Source: Fimenecus sp045594645 (lineage in GTDB: Bacteria; Bacillota; Clostridia; Oscillospirales; Acutalibacteraceae). Taken from it: a stretch of 64,000 nucleotides of DNA. A program made the position numbers and the translations under genes. The notes below the pieces were generated by a model, which was not told where the DNA came from, searched no databases, and worked only from the letters and a program-made list of their open reading frames with translations. The stretch covers positions 29,057-93,056 of the forward strand of contig JAZNYY010000043.1 of assembly GCA_045594645.1 (NCBI GenBank). Reading direction: 5' to 3'. Shown piece by piece: positions 41,491 to 50,059 of this stretch (the stretch's first letter is position 1; each line of letters opens with the position of its first letter).

Positions 41491-42588
41491 TTGCTCTTTT
41501 TCTTTTTTTCTCTGTTCTAAAATTAAAATAATAATTCCCGCAATTACCGCCTCAACGGCAAGTGTTGCAAGAATGGTCACTACAACTGTTTTTGCGGTTG
41601 ACGGATTTTCTTTTTCTATATTATTTGAAGATGCCTGTGTAGAGGGTTCTTTGGATGTGTTATCTTCGCTTAACGGCTCGTCAGTTACTTCTTCTTTAAG
41701 GGTTGTGGGCTCGGTTGCTGTTTCTGTAGAGTTTTCCTCCGACAAATCTGTCTTTTCCTCTGTTGAGGTCTCAGTTGAACCAATCGGAGCAATTGCCTGT
41801 TCCTTTTTGTCTCCACAAGCCGTACAAGCTGCCACCTTTAAGCCTTTTTCGGTTTCAGTTGCCTCTTTTTCTACTGTCCATTTGCCGTATGTATGCCCTG
41901 TTGCCTTGATTTCTTCGGTGAACTCTTTATTACAAACGGTGCAGACCGCTTTTTTCGTGCCGTTTTCAGTACAAGTTGGCTCTTTTGTAACGGTGTATTT
42001 GCCTACTGTGTGCTCAATTTTCGCAATATCACGAGTTGTTGTGTATCCGCAAGGGCAAGTGCCGGTTTCTATGCCCTTTTCTGTGCAGGTAGCTTTTTTA
42101 GTCACTTTCCATTGGACATTTCCGTGAGCGCATTTTAAGGTAGTGCCCGAAGCAGAAACAGTTGAAGTTATTTCTTTATCATTTTCGTCAATGGCTTCGC
42201 CCACAGACACGCTGATTTTACCGCCGTATTTCAATACCTTAAGCTTAAAGCTCACAAGAGTGCCCGCGCCATTCACAACGCCGTCAGTTACACCCAAATA
42301 ACGAATACTGCCCGCCTTTGTATCAACGGTGTTTTCCATTGTAAAAAGTCCACCCGTTTTCACAGAGCCTGACACATACTGGAATTCGCTTGTGTTGTAT
42401 TTAACGGACAAATCAATCGCACCAAGGTTTGAGTTTGATGAAAGCTTTACCGAAATTGTAATTGTATCGCCTTGATTAACTTCAGATTTGCTTGATGAAA
42501 CACTTACCGCAGGGTTTGCCGCACTAACAGGAACTGCAAATGAACAAAGAACTGCAATAATCAAAAATACACTTAAAAATTTTTTCAT
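41488..42588 (-). CDS. Membrane-anchored surface protein with cohesin-like domain and Cys repeats
   Basis: 366 aa. Signal peptide to residue 24. Residues about 27-150 resemble a cohesin domain (VSVSSSKSEVNQGDTITISVKLSSNSNLGAIDLSVKYNTSEF). Three repeats follow (about 155-270) of the type WxVxKxATCTExGxxxxxC-x-CG, each with a CxxC pair, common in surface proteins of Ruminococcaceae. Then a Ser/Thr/Glu-rich spacer, one membrane helix (about 335-358) and a basic tail. It could hold a dockerin-bearing enzyme at the cell surface, but a cohesin-like fold without dockerin partners in view is only suggestive. Confidence 0.75.
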   Translation of the reverse strand: MKKFLSVFLIIAVLCSFAVPVSAANPAVSVSSSKSEVNQGDTITISVKLSSNSNLGAIDLSVKYNTSEFQYVSGSVKTGGLFTMENTVDTKAGSIRYLGVTDGVVNGAGTLVSFKLKVLKYGGKISVSVGEAIDENDKEITSTVSASGTTLKCAHGNVQWKVTKKATCTEKGIETGTCPCGYTTTRDIAKIEHTVGKYTVTKEPTCTENGTKKAVCTVCNKEFTEEIKATGHTYGKWTVEKEATETEKGLKVAACTACGDKKEQAIAPIGSTETSTEEKTDLSEENSTETATEPTTLKEEVTDEPLSEDNTSKEPSTQASSNNIEKENPSTAKTVVVTILATLAVEAVIAGIIILILEQRKKEKEQ

Positions 42589-42641
42589 AACACACCTCGA
42601 AATAGAACACTGTGTTCATTATATCACATATAGAGCATTTG

Positions 42642-42881
42642 TCAAATAGTTAGGTGCTTTTTGTATGGCTTTTTAACTTCTTTTTTGTCGTAATATTCGG
42701 TTAATTGTCTGCCGATTATTCGGGTGTCACGCTCCATTTCACGAAGAATGGTGATTTTGGAATTCATTTCATAAAGTTCAATTCCGCCCATATTCTTTGC
42801 ACGGGCAGAAAAGCTTTTGACGAGTGAGTGGAGCTCGTCCGCTTGCTTTAAGTATTGTTCACCTAATTGTTGTAATGTCAT
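42642..42881 (-). CDS. Small SOS-box-controlled protein of unknown function
   Basis: 79 aa from the ATG at 42881, with AGGAGG seven bases before it. The open frame continues 27 codons further but that part crosses the LexA box. Helical, probably coiled coil (LKQADELHSLVKSFSARAKNM ... ITILREMERDTRIIGRQLTEYY), no membrane segment, basic C-terminus. I do not recognise a family. Its promoter carries a LexA box almost identical to that of the lysis cassette, so it is expected to respond to DNA damage; known SOS division inhibitors (YneA, SosA) have membrane segments, which this lacks. Confidence 0.72.
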   Translation of the reverse strand: MTLQQLGEQYLKQADELHSLVKSFSARAKNMGGIELYEMNSKITILREMERDTRIIGRQLTEYYDKKEVKKPYKKHLTI

Positions 42882-42900
42882 TTCTGCCTCCTCTCTATAC

Positions 42901-42953
42901 CGAACATTTGTTCTGTACGAAAGTATGATATCACGCAAAAACATACATTTCAA
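42901..42953 (-). promoter_or_regulatory. Promoter with LexA (SOS) box before the 79-aa gene
   Basis: On the minus strand -35 TTGAAA (42948-42953), 17 bp, -10 TATCAT (42925-42930), then AGAACAAATGTTCG (42901-42914), which differs from the box at 22718 only in its first base. The box lies ten bases downstream of the -10, as in the lysis cassette. Confidence 0.82.
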
Positions 42954-43022
42954 CGAAAGCAAAAGAAAAACAGTCCATAAGAATGGACTGTCAAAGAAAA
43001 AATGATGTCACAAAAAAGAAAA

Positions 43023-43143
43023 GGCTTCTCCTCGAGGAGAAGCTGTCGCGAAGCGACTGATGAGGTGTAGATTGCGTTAGCAATCGTTAGAATATTCCAC
43101 CTCATCCACCGCAAGCGGTCCCCCTTCCCCTCAAGGGGAAGGC
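43023..43143. repeat. Repeat family A, full copy A3
   Basis: Starts with CTTCTCCTCGAGGAGAAG, then GTCGCGAAGCGAC, TGATGAGGTG, a variable middle, CACCTCATCC, an ACCGCAAGCGGT hairpin and CTTCCCCTCAAGGGGAAGG. Opposite orientation to A1 and A2. It lies between two leftward genes and may end transcription of the zinc-ribbon gene. Confidence 0.9.
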
Positions 43144-43152
43144 AATATTCCA

Positions 43153-43587
43153 TTAAACTTTTTTGATAACCTTATCCCTACACTTTGGACAGGTCACCTC
43201 AATTTTACCCCTGCCCTTTGGTACTCGGAGCACGGTTTTACAGCTTTTGCATTTAAAATAACGATGAGTTTTTCTGTCGCGGATTTTATTGCCCAAAAGC
43301 TTAATTTCTGCTCTTGGTTTTTCGCTCACACGCAAATACCAATTAAGTTCTTTTCTTCTCGCCTCGAATTTTTTTGACATTGCGCGATAAAGTCCGTAAA
43401 TAATAATTCCAAGACCAATAAAATAAAAAAATCGTAAAGATTTAAAATTACCTAAAAAGGCAAAAATCAAGCCTACGACATTGATAAAAAGCGAAAATCT
43501 GTCACTTCCGTAACGCCCCGCCATAAACTGTTGTAATTTCATTGTGAATTTCTGCATTGCCATTTGCAAGCGTCCAAAAAAGTTCAT
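43153..43587 (-). CDS. Membrane protein with C-terminal zinc ribbon
   Basis: 144 aa. Two hydrophobic segments (about 31-47 and 50-68) are followed by a basic helical part and a zinc ribbon, CKSCKTVLRVPKGRGKIEVTCPKC, in the last 35 residues. The ribbon resembles MJ0042-type or finger motifs with the pattern CxxC-x18-CxxC. The ATG at 43587 follows AAGGAAG. Function unknown. Confidence 0.72.
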   Translation of the reverse strand: MNFFGRLQMAMQKFTMKLQQFMAGRYGSDRFSLFINVVGLIFAFLGNFKSLRFFYFIGLGIIIYGLYRAMSKKFEARRKELNWYLRVSEKPRAEIKLLGNKIRDRKTHRYFKCKSCKTVLRVPKGRGKIEVTCPKCRDKVIKKV

Positions 43588-43682
43588 TTGTATCTTCCTT
43601 AAAATCATATTAGAAATATATTATACCATAATTATTTGGAAAATATTAACTTTGTTTAGAAAAATTGTGAATAAAACAAAAA

Positions 43683-43806
43683 GGCTTCTCCTTGAGGAGA
43701 AGCTGTCGCATAGCGACTGATGAGGTGTAAGATACGAAATATCGGTTTTATTTATTTTTTCACCTCATCCACCGCAAGTGGCCCGCCTTCCCCTCAAGGA
43801 GAAGGC
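43683..43806. repeat. Repeat family A, full copy A4
   Basis: Same arm order as A3: CTTCTCCTTGAGGAGAAG, GTCGCATAGCGAC, TGATGAGGTG, an AT-rich middle, CACCTCATCC, CCGCAAGTGG, then CTTCCCCTCAAGGAGAAGG. The last hairpin mixes features of the two end types. Fills the gap upstream of the zinc-ribbon gene, downstream of the GH2 gene. Confidence 0.88.
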
Positions 43807-43834
43807 AGACCAAGTATTGTGGAAAAAATCAAAT

Positions 43835-46072
43835 TTATTCCGGCTTTTTAATCTTATTAAGCTGAGCATTAAGTCCTAAAAGCTGTTCCTTTGTAAAGCT
43901 TACATTTGCTGCACCAAGAAGACTTGTAAGACGAATAACCGTGAAGCTTCCCATCATTTCCATCATAGCAGTTGGGTCAATATCGAAGCCCATTGTTGCG
44001 TCTTTGCTGCCACCCATCATTGAGCCCATCATCTGTCCGAAAAGTGCCTGACCTTCGGGAGCCTTCATAATGTCAGAAAGCTTATCATTGAGTGAGAAGT
44101 AGCCGTCAACCTCTGTGATGTCAAACCAGTTGAGAACTGCGCCCTTTTCTTTAAGTCTGTAATCCTCATTAAAGGTTTCAACCTTACGGATAACGCTTTC
44201 ATCTGTGCAGTCACCTGCAACTGCCTTAAGATTTGAAACGCCTGCATTTGGAACTTCAAAGTAGAAGAAGTGGTCGGGGCAATTCTGCTTGCCTAAGCTC
44301 TTACCGTTTACAAAGAGCTCAACCTCGGGAAGATTTGAATAAACAGTAACCTTTGTTAAGTCTTCAACACGGTCAACATAACGCTTACCGCAGATATGTA
44401 CGAATGGCTCGTCTGAAAGCCATGCCTTGTATGCATAGAAGCTGTCTTTCTTATACTTACGGTCAAATGTCATAAGTGCCTTGTGGTTCTGACCGTTTTC
44501 GCCACCCTCTGCACGAGCATCAGCACCGAAGTCATACATATTCCAAACATGAGTAGCCCAGATGTATTTTCTTGTGAACAACTGCTTGATGAGTTCTTCA
44601 TGGTAATATGCCTGATATTCTTCTGTGTAGTCGCCCTGCATTGGCTTTGATGTATGCCAGTTAAGAGCCTCACAACCGTATTCGCTGACACCAATCGGGA
44701 TATTGGGATGCTTTGCGTGGAAGCTGTCAAACCAAGGACCGTTCATTGATGTCTCGCCACCGTACCAACCGAAATAGTGGTTGTATGAAACAACATCGGG
44801 AATCTGAATGTATGGGTCATCCATTGAGCACATTGAAACTGCCGCAATAGTTGTAAGTCTTGTTTTGTCCATCTCGTGAACCATATCGTTGAGGATATTG
44901 TGGTTTTCAAGAAGGTCGTCAGATGTTGGGCCGTTCATTGAAATCTCATTTGAAAGTCCCCATACAACAATTGACGGGTGGTTGTAGTTCTGTGCTACAA
45001 GCTCTTTCATCTGTGAGATTGTATTTTCACGAGCCTCGGGCATATGTCTTGAAATATAGGGGATTTCTGCCCAGATTACCATACCGTATTCATCGCAAAG
45101 GTCATAGAAATACTGGTCATGCTGATAATGAGCAAGGCGGATTGTTGTTGCGCCCATTTCATATATATATTCCATATCTTCCTTGTGATGCTCGGGAAGA
45201 AGTGCATTACCAAGTCCCCATCTGTCTTGATGGCGAGATACACCGCGAAGAGGATATTCTTCACCGTTGAGGATAAATCCGTTTTCGGGGTCAATTTTGA
45301 ATGTACGGCAACCAAAACGAGTGCTTACATTGTCGAGAACCTCTTCACCGTCGCAAAGCTCAACCTCTGCAGTGTAAAGATAGGGGTTCTTTCTGCCGTG
45401 CCAAAGCACAACATCTTTGATTTCCATTTCAACCTTTGTGTCAGCAGACTTAACTGCTGCAACAACATGACCTGCTTTATCTTTAAGAGCATAATTGAGC
45501 ATCTGACCGTCTTTTTTATTTGTAACGAAAACCTCAACCTCAACCTTTGCGTCAGAGCCACAGATTTCGGGAGTTACCATAATTCCGGGTGCACCGTAGT
45601 ATTCAAGGTCGAAGTGGCTGTTGTTAACTGCGATAATGTTTACATTTCTGTAAATACCGCCGTAGAATGTGAAGTCAGCAGTCTGAGGATAAACAACCTC
45701 ATTAACTGTATTTTCAACAACGATTGCAAGCTGATTACCCTTTGCGTATTCTTCTGTAATGTCAACTCTCCATGTTGAGTAACCGCCGTCGTGGTGAGCG
45801 AGCTTTGTGCCGTTCATATAAACATCGGCAGATGCATTTGCACCGTTGATTTCAAGGAAATATTTATCGGCTGAGGGGATTTCTTCTCTGTCAAGCTCCT
45901 TATAATAGCAAGCAAAACCGCGGAAATAGTCATTGCCGCCGTCCTGACCGTCAATAGCATTCCAAGAATGAGGGATATTCACAAAATCCCAATCTGCAGG
46001 CACGCCTGCGGGGGCATAGTCAACGCCCTTACGGAAAGACCATTTGCGGTTGATGTTGATAATTTTTCTCAT
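43835..46072 (-). CDS. Glycoside hydrolase family 2 (beta-galactosidase or beta-glucuronidase)
   Basis: 745 aa, cytoplasmic, no signal peptide. Sugar-binding domain (1-165), Ig-like domain (about 170-265), TIM barrel from about 270, with WGLSNEIS (acid/base Glu) and VSEYGCEA (nucleophile Glu). QNHKALMTFDRKYKKDSFYAYK contains an N-x-K triplet at the place linked to uronic-acid recognition in gut glucuronidases, but similar NDKGL blocks occur in beta-galactosidases, so the substrate stays open. The C-terminal 110 residues include an unusual Met/Gly-rich stretch (GQMMGSMMGGSKDATMGFD). A GPH transporter and AraC regulator follow upstream. Confidence 0.9.
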   Translation of the reverse strand: MRKIININRKWSFRKGVDYAPAGVPADWDFVNIPHSWNAIDGQDGGNDYFRGFACYYKELDREEIPSADKYFLEINGANASADVYMNGTKLAHHDGGYSTWRVDITEEYAKGNQLAIVVENTVNEVVYPQTADFTFYGGIYRNVNIIAVNNSHFDLEYYGAPGIMVTPEICGSDAKVEVEVFVTNKKDGQMLNYALKDKAGHVVAAVKSADTKVEMEIKDVVLWHGRKNPYLYTAEVELCDGEEVLDNVSTRFGCRTFKIDPENGFILNGEEYPLRGVSRHQDRWGLGNALLPEHHKEDMEYIYEMGATTIRLAHYQHDQYFYDLCDEYGMVIWAEIPYISRHMPEARENTISQMKELVAQNYNHPSIVVWGLSNEISMNGPTSDDLLENHNILNDMVHEMDKTRLTTIAAVSMCSMDDPYIQIPDVVSYNHYFGWYGGETSMNGPWFDSFHAKHPNIPIGVSEYGCEALNWHTSKPMQGDYTEEYQAYYHEELIKQLFTRKYIWATHVWNMYDFGADARAEGGENGQNHKALMTFDRKYKKDSFYAYKAWLSDEPFVHICGKRYVDRVEDLTKVTVYSNLPEVELFVNGKSLGKQNCPDHFFYFEVPNAGVSNLKAVAGDCTDESVIRKVETFNEDYRLKEKGAVLNWFDITEVDGYFSLNDKLSDIMKAPEGQALFGQMMGSMMGGSKDATMGFDIDPTAMMEMMGSFTVIRLTSLLGAANVSFTKEQLLGLNAQLNKIKKPE

Positions 46073-46208
46073 TGGTATTACGCTCCTTTTCTTTTTGTTA
46101 AAAGTATAACAGTTTACTCTTATATTTTAACGGATTACCCCATTTTTTCGTGAGTAGAATTTTTATGGGTTATTGGATAATTTTAAGTAAATATATTACG
46201 GTACTATT

Positions 46209-46318
46209 CCCCTCCCTCACAGAGGGAGGTGGCAATGCGTAAGCATTGACGGAGGTAGTTTGCCTTAATTGACTCCCCCAGTCTCGCTACGCTCGCCAGC
46301 CCCCTCAAAGATGGGGCG
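46209..46318. repeat. Repeat family B element
   Basis: CCCTCCCTCACAGAGGGAGG hairpin, then a GCAATGCGTAAGCATTG hairpin, ACGGAGGTAG, a short middle, and GCTACGCTCGC / CCCCCTCAAAGATGGGG on the far side. It has the same plan as family A (end hairpin, inner hairpin, GAGGT core) but different sequence. It occupies most of the 311-base gap between the GH2 and transporter genes. Confidence 0.75.
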
Positions 46319-46337
46319 GAAAAGCTTTGTTTAACGA

Positions 46338-46364
46338 AAAAAGGCGGGAGAAATCCCCCGCCCT
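46338..46364 (-). terminator. Intrinsic terminator of the GPH transporter gene
   Basis: GGCGGG / CCCGCC-type stem (46344-46363) followed on the minus strand by a T-run (46338-46343), 20 bases past the transporter stop. It separates the transporter from the GH2 gene. Confidence 0.85.
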
Positions 46365-46383
46365 ATGTAATATATGAATTTAA

Positions 46384-47820
46384 TTATTCAGCAACCTGTG
46401 CTTTTTCTGCTGCACGGCTCTTTTCAAGGTCAGCTGTCATTTCAGCAACCTTTTTCTTATTAAGGTCATAAATAAGAGCAAATGATATTAACATAACAAC
46501 TGCAGCGAAGGTGTAAAGTGCTGCAACGAGCCACTTCATATTTTCAGCAACCTCAAACGGCTGGTTAGCACCAAGCTCACCATTATAACCAAATGCACTC
46601 ATAAGAAGGATAACGCCAGATGGTCCAAGGCCCTGAGCGAGTTTTCTGAAGAATGAATGAAGTGAGTAAACTGTACCCTCTTCTTTTGTTCCGTTCTTCC
46701 ACTCGTTATAGTCGATAGCATCTGCCATAAGTGCCCATGATACGCAAGTGTATGCACCAAGACCAAGCCCGAAGAATACCTGTGCGATTACATAGCCGAT
46801 AAGACCTGCTCCACCATTACCAAGAGGAAGGAAGAGAAGAAGTGCACCGAATGTGCTTACTGCTGCACCAGCTACGCAAACTTCTTTTTTACCGTACTTG
46901 TTAACAAGTTTCTTGATGAAAGGCATGAACAAGAACATAGGAAGATAGCTTATAAGCATAATGATACCGGAAATTTGAGCATTTCCGAAATAAGACTGGA
47001 AGAGAACTGTTGTTGCTGTTGCCGAACCCTGCATACCGATGAACATAGCCATCGCTGCAAGTGTAGCACCAACTGCTGCGCGGTTCTTCATAAAGTTGAT
47101 AAAAGCCTTAAAAATATTGAACTTCTGCTTTTCTTCGCTAATTTTAACACTGTTTTCTTCAACACGAATTTCAGTCTTTTTAAGCATGAAGATAAAGCAT
47201 ACAAGACCGATAGCACCCATAATAAGAGCTGCAATGAATACAACTTCACCCTTAAGGTTGTTGCTTGCATCGTAACAAATCAAAGGAAGAAGAACCATTG
47301 GGAAAATGTTACCTACCATTGAGCCGAGCGAACGGAATGTTGAAAGTTCAGCTCGTTCACCACCGTCAGTTGTAATAACAGACATCATTGAACCATAAGG
47401 AACATTAGCTACTGTGTAGAAAGCGTCCCAAAGAACATAACCCAAAACGAAGAGAATGCATCTCATTACTTTTGGAGCATTGGGAACGGGAAGGAAGAAG
47501 AACAAACCTGAGAACAGAAGACCTAATGCACCAATTAATATGTAAGTCTTAAATTTGCCCCTCTTGTATTTTCTTTTATCAGCATCAAATAATGAGCCGA
47601 GAAGCGGGTCGTTAATAGCGTCCCAAACCTGAACAACGACAAGCAATGCAGCGTACATTTCTTCGCCCAAAGCCATGAACTGTGTCCAGAAAATTGCCAT
47701 AATAGAGCTCTTAAGAGCAAAGCTCATATTACAACCTAAGTCACCGGCAGCGTATGCAATTTTATCAATCATACCAAACTTGCGGTAACCGTTAGCATCG
47801 AGTTTTTTCTCTTTTGCCAT
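46384..47820 (-). CDS. GPH-family (MelB-like) sugar:cation symporter
   Basis: 478 aa, twelve hydrophobic segments. FGMIDKIAYAAGDLGCNMSFALKS at the N-terminus and DAINDPLLGSLFDADKRKYKRGKFKTYI are signatures of the glycoside-pentoside-hexuronide family, which imports sugars or glucuronides with H+ or Na+. DAIDYNEWKNGTKEEGTVYSLHSFFRKLAQG is the conserved late block. Located between an AraC regulator (divergent) and a GH2 glycosidase, so it probably brings in the GH2 substrate. Confidence 0.92.
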   Translation of the reverse strand: MAKEKKLDANGYRKFGMIDKIAYAAGDLGCNMSFALKSSIMAIFWTQFMALGEEMYAALLVVVQVWDAINDPLLGSLFDADKRKYKRGKFKTYILIGALGLLFSGLFFFLPVPNAPKVMRCILFVLGYVLWDAFYTVANVPYGSMMSVITTDGGERAELSTFRSLGSMVGNIFPMVLLPLICYDASNNLKGEVVFIAALIMGAIGLVCFIFMLKKTEIRVEENSVKISEEKQKFNIFKAFINFMKNRAAVGATLAAMAMFIGMQGSATATTVLFQSYFGNAQISGIIMLISYLPMFLFMPFIKKLVNKYGKKEVCVAGAAVSTFGALLLFLPLGNGGAGLIGYVIAQVFFGLGLGAYTCVSWALMADAIDYNEWKNGTKEEGTVYSLHSFFRKLAQGLGPSGVILLMSAFGYNGELGANQPFEVAENMKWLVAALYTFAAVVMLISFALIYDLNKKKVAEMTADLEKSRAAEKAQVAE

Positions 47821-48020
47821 TGTGGAATTTCCCCCTTTTAAATATCTGTTGGACAGAGTATAACTCTACCCTATATCCATACGACTATATTTTATACCAT
47901 ACAGGGCATAATAAGTGAGTATTTTTTTCATTTTTTACAGTATTTTTTTTGTTACATCTTGAAATTTACCAAAAATTGTACGATAATATAGGTATAAATT
48001 GGCTTTAAAGGAAAATTATT

Positions 48021-49253
48021 ATGAACTATAGTAAAGAGCTTGAATTCTTCAGAAAACTCCTTGAAAATTACAGAATAAACTCTTGCATAATTCCCGCAGG
48101 GGACAAGTCTTATCGTTTAGCAGACCGGGGGCTTCGAGATTCTCTGGGACTTAGCGAAGATTATGACCAGCTTTTCTGCACCCGCCACGAAACGCTGACT
48201 GAAAATATGATTTTTAAGCTGACCGACAGCTTTAACTGCAATTACATTTTCATTCTTCTGCCCGAAAGCGATAATCAGGAAACATTTATTGCAGGTCCTT
48301 ATATCGACCGCGAATTCACACAAAAGATGATTGTTGAAGCGTCAGTTCAATATGATATTCCGCAACAGCTTCAAAATCAAATTCAGAAATATTATACAAC
48401 CGTACCCGTTTATGCCGATAAAGACATTATTTCTTCTCTGTTCAACACCTTTGGTGAAACTCTTTGGGGCAGTATGGACAAATTCACCATTAAGACATTG
48501 AGTTTGGTTTCAACTGATAAGAAATTCCCTGAAATTGTTGAGCGTTTAAACACCCGCATTGACGACCCGTTACTTGCAATGAGAATGCTTGAAAGTCGCT
48601 ATGAAGGTGAAAAGAAGCTTATGCAAGCAGTAAGTCAGGGTATCGCCCACAAGGCAGAGCAGATGATAAGCAATTCGTCAGAGCTTATGCTTGAAATGCG
48701 CGTTGAGGACCCTGTGCGCAATATGAAAAACTATGTAATCGTTGCAAATGTGCTTCTTCGCAAAGCCGTTGAGCAAGGCGGAGTACACCCGTTCTATATT
48801 GACGGAGTTTCTTCTGACTTTGCTAAAAAGGTTGAAAAAATCAAAACCGTACAAGAGGGCGTTGAAATGATGCACGATATGATTTATAAATATTGTGCCC
48901 TCGTTAAAAATCATTCAATGAAAAACTATTCTCTGCTTGTGCAAAAGGTAATCACAATTATCGACTCTGATTTGACAGCAGATTTGAGTCTGCACCGTCA
49001 GGCAGAAATGCTCAATGTGAACGCAAGTTATCTTTCAACTCTTTTCAAAAAAGAAACAGGAATGACACTTACAGAATATGTATCTAAAAAGCGTGTTGAC
49101 CACGCAGCATTTTTACTTGCTTCGACCAATATGCAAATTCAGAACATTGCCCAGCATTGCGGTATTTTTGATGTTAACTACTTCACCAAAATTTTCAAGA
49201 AAATCAAGGGTAAAACACCAAAAGAATACCGTGAAGACGCAACGAAATTCTAA
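48021..49253 (+). CDS. AraC-family transcriptional regulator
   Basis: 410 aa. The C-terminal 100 residues form two helix-turn-helix motifs (HRQAEMLNVNASYLSTLFKKETGMTLTEYV and IQNIAQHCGIFDVNYFTKIFKKIKGKTPKEYR). The N-terminal 300 residues are not a cupin; the layout is like that of YesN-type or two-component AraC regulators, but no receiver Asp block is seen. Divergent from the GPH transporter with 200 bp between the starts, so it probably switches transporter and GH2 genes on in response to the sugar. Confidence 0.9.
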   Translation: MNYSKELEFFRKLLENYRINSCIIPAGDKSYRLADRGLRDSLGLSEDYDQLFCTRHETLTENMIFKLTDSFNCNYIFILLPESDNQETFIAGPYIDREFTQKMIVEASVQYDIPQQLQNQIQKYYTTVPVYADKDIISSLFNTFGETLWGSMDKFTIKTLSLVSTDKKFPEIVERLNTRIDDPLLAMRMLESRYEGEKKLMQAVSQGIAHKAEQMISNSSELMLEMRVEDPVRNMKNYVIVANVLLRKAVEQGGVHPFYIDGVSSDFAKKVEKIKTVQEGVEMMHDMIYKYCALVKNHSMKNYSLLVQKVITIIDSDLTADLSLHRQAEMLNVNASYLSTLFKKETGMTLTEYVSKKRVDHAAFLLASTNMQIQNIAQHCGIFDVNYFTKIFKKIKGKTPKEYREDATKF

Positions 49254-49272
49254 AATATTTATTAAGCTGAAA

Positions 49273-49302
49273 TGCCTTCCCCGATGGGAAGGCATTTTTT
49301 AT
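49273..49302 (+). terminator. Intrinsic terminator of the AraC gene
   Basis: GCCTTCCC / GGGAAGGC stem with a short loop, followed by a T-run. Part of its stem resembles the end hairpin of family A repeats, but no other parts of that repeat are present. The XRE gene converges and ends within the T-run. Confidence 0.85.
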
Positions 49303-49499
49303 TTTTCATTACCACATATATAATCTAATGTAACATTAAAATATTTTGCGTATTTTACAAGAATACCTATAGGTATTTCTCTCTCATTTCTTTCATAATA
49401 GCTTATTGTTCGTTGAGTAATGCTCAAAATCTCTGCCATTTGAGATTGTGTCAAATCGTTATCTTCGCGTAATTCTTTTATTCTCTCATTCCAAATCAT
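49299..49499 (-). CDS. Small XRE-family repressor
   Basis: 66 aa, one Cro/C1 helix-turn-helix (LTQSQMAEILSITQRTISYYERNERE) with the short DYICGNEK end. Divergent from a Cys-rich protein gene with 89 bp between the starts. Two direct repeats TTGTTCTAT lie in that gap (about 49538 and 49559) and are candidate binding sites. Layout resembles the XRE/129-aa pair at 18.1-18.9 kb. Confidence 0.87.
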   Translation of the reverse strand: MIWNERIKELREDNDLTQSQMAEILSITQRTISYYERNEREIPIGILVKYAKYFNVTLDYICGNEK

Positions 49500-49588
49500 A
49501 TTAACACCTCAAAAATATTATAAATAGTTTAATTTGTTCTATTGATTTTTAGATTATATTGTTCTATAATAATGGTGAGGTGATAACT

Positions 49589-49819
49589 ATGGAACAAACT
49601 TGTGCTAATTGTGGGCATTTTATTAAGCATTATATTAAATCGTCGGGAAGATTTAGTGAAATTGATAACGGTCATTGTGTTTATCCGAGACTTAAGAATC
49701 GTGATGGCACGCAAAAAGCCTGCGAGCATTTTATTGAAAGAGAAGAAGAAACCAAAATACAAATGATAGAAATTGAAATAAAGCATCGACTTTATAAAAA
49801 AAATAAGGCTTCTCCTTGA
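49589..49819 (+). CDS. Small Cys-containing protein whose end lies in a repeat
   Basis: 76 aa from the ATG at 49589 (GAGGTG eight bases before). CANCGHFI near the N-terminus, and later HCVYPR and ACEHFI, give four Cys suited to bind zinc. The last four codons and the TGA stop lie within repeat copy A5 (KASP comes from GGCTTCTCCTTGA), so the repeat insertion changed the C-terminus. Probably controlled by the divergent XRE repressor. Function unknown. Confidence 0.7.
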   Translation: MEQTCANCGHFIKHYIKSSGRFSEIDNGHCVYPRLKNRDGTQKACEHFIEREEETKIQMIEIEIKHRLYKKNKASP

Positions 49820-49950
49820 GGAGAAGCTGTCGCGAAGCGACTGATGAGGTGTTGTAGGGGCGATTCACAAGGGTTGTCGAGGACGCCAACCCCTACGAAT
49901 TCCACCTCATCCACCTAAAGCCCCTCCGTCATGCCACCTCCCCATCAAGT
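49806..49950. repeat. Repeat family A copy A5 with a nested family D element
   Basis: Left arm CTTCTCCTTGAGGAGAAG, GTCGCGAAGCGAC and TGATGAGGTG (to 49850); then a family D element with GTAGGGG / CCCCTAC ends (49851-49900); then CACCTCATCC. The family D element sits exactly between the GATGAGGTG and CACCTCATC cores. The right part is degenerate and runs into a GCCACCTCCCC / GGGGAGGC hairpin of another type near 49930-49960. Confidence 0.85.
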
Positions 49951-50059
49951 GGGGAGGCTATATCCCCTTTCCCTCAAGAGAAAAAGTAAAGGCAAACAGC
50001 TCTTGCCAATCTTATAAAATTGCAGTATAATATTTACATCGTTTTTGCGAGGTGAGATT

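Noticed and set aside
44470..45778. Antisense open frames over the GH2 gene
   Set aside because: GH2 domains and catalytic residues are intact on the minus strand; the others are shadows.
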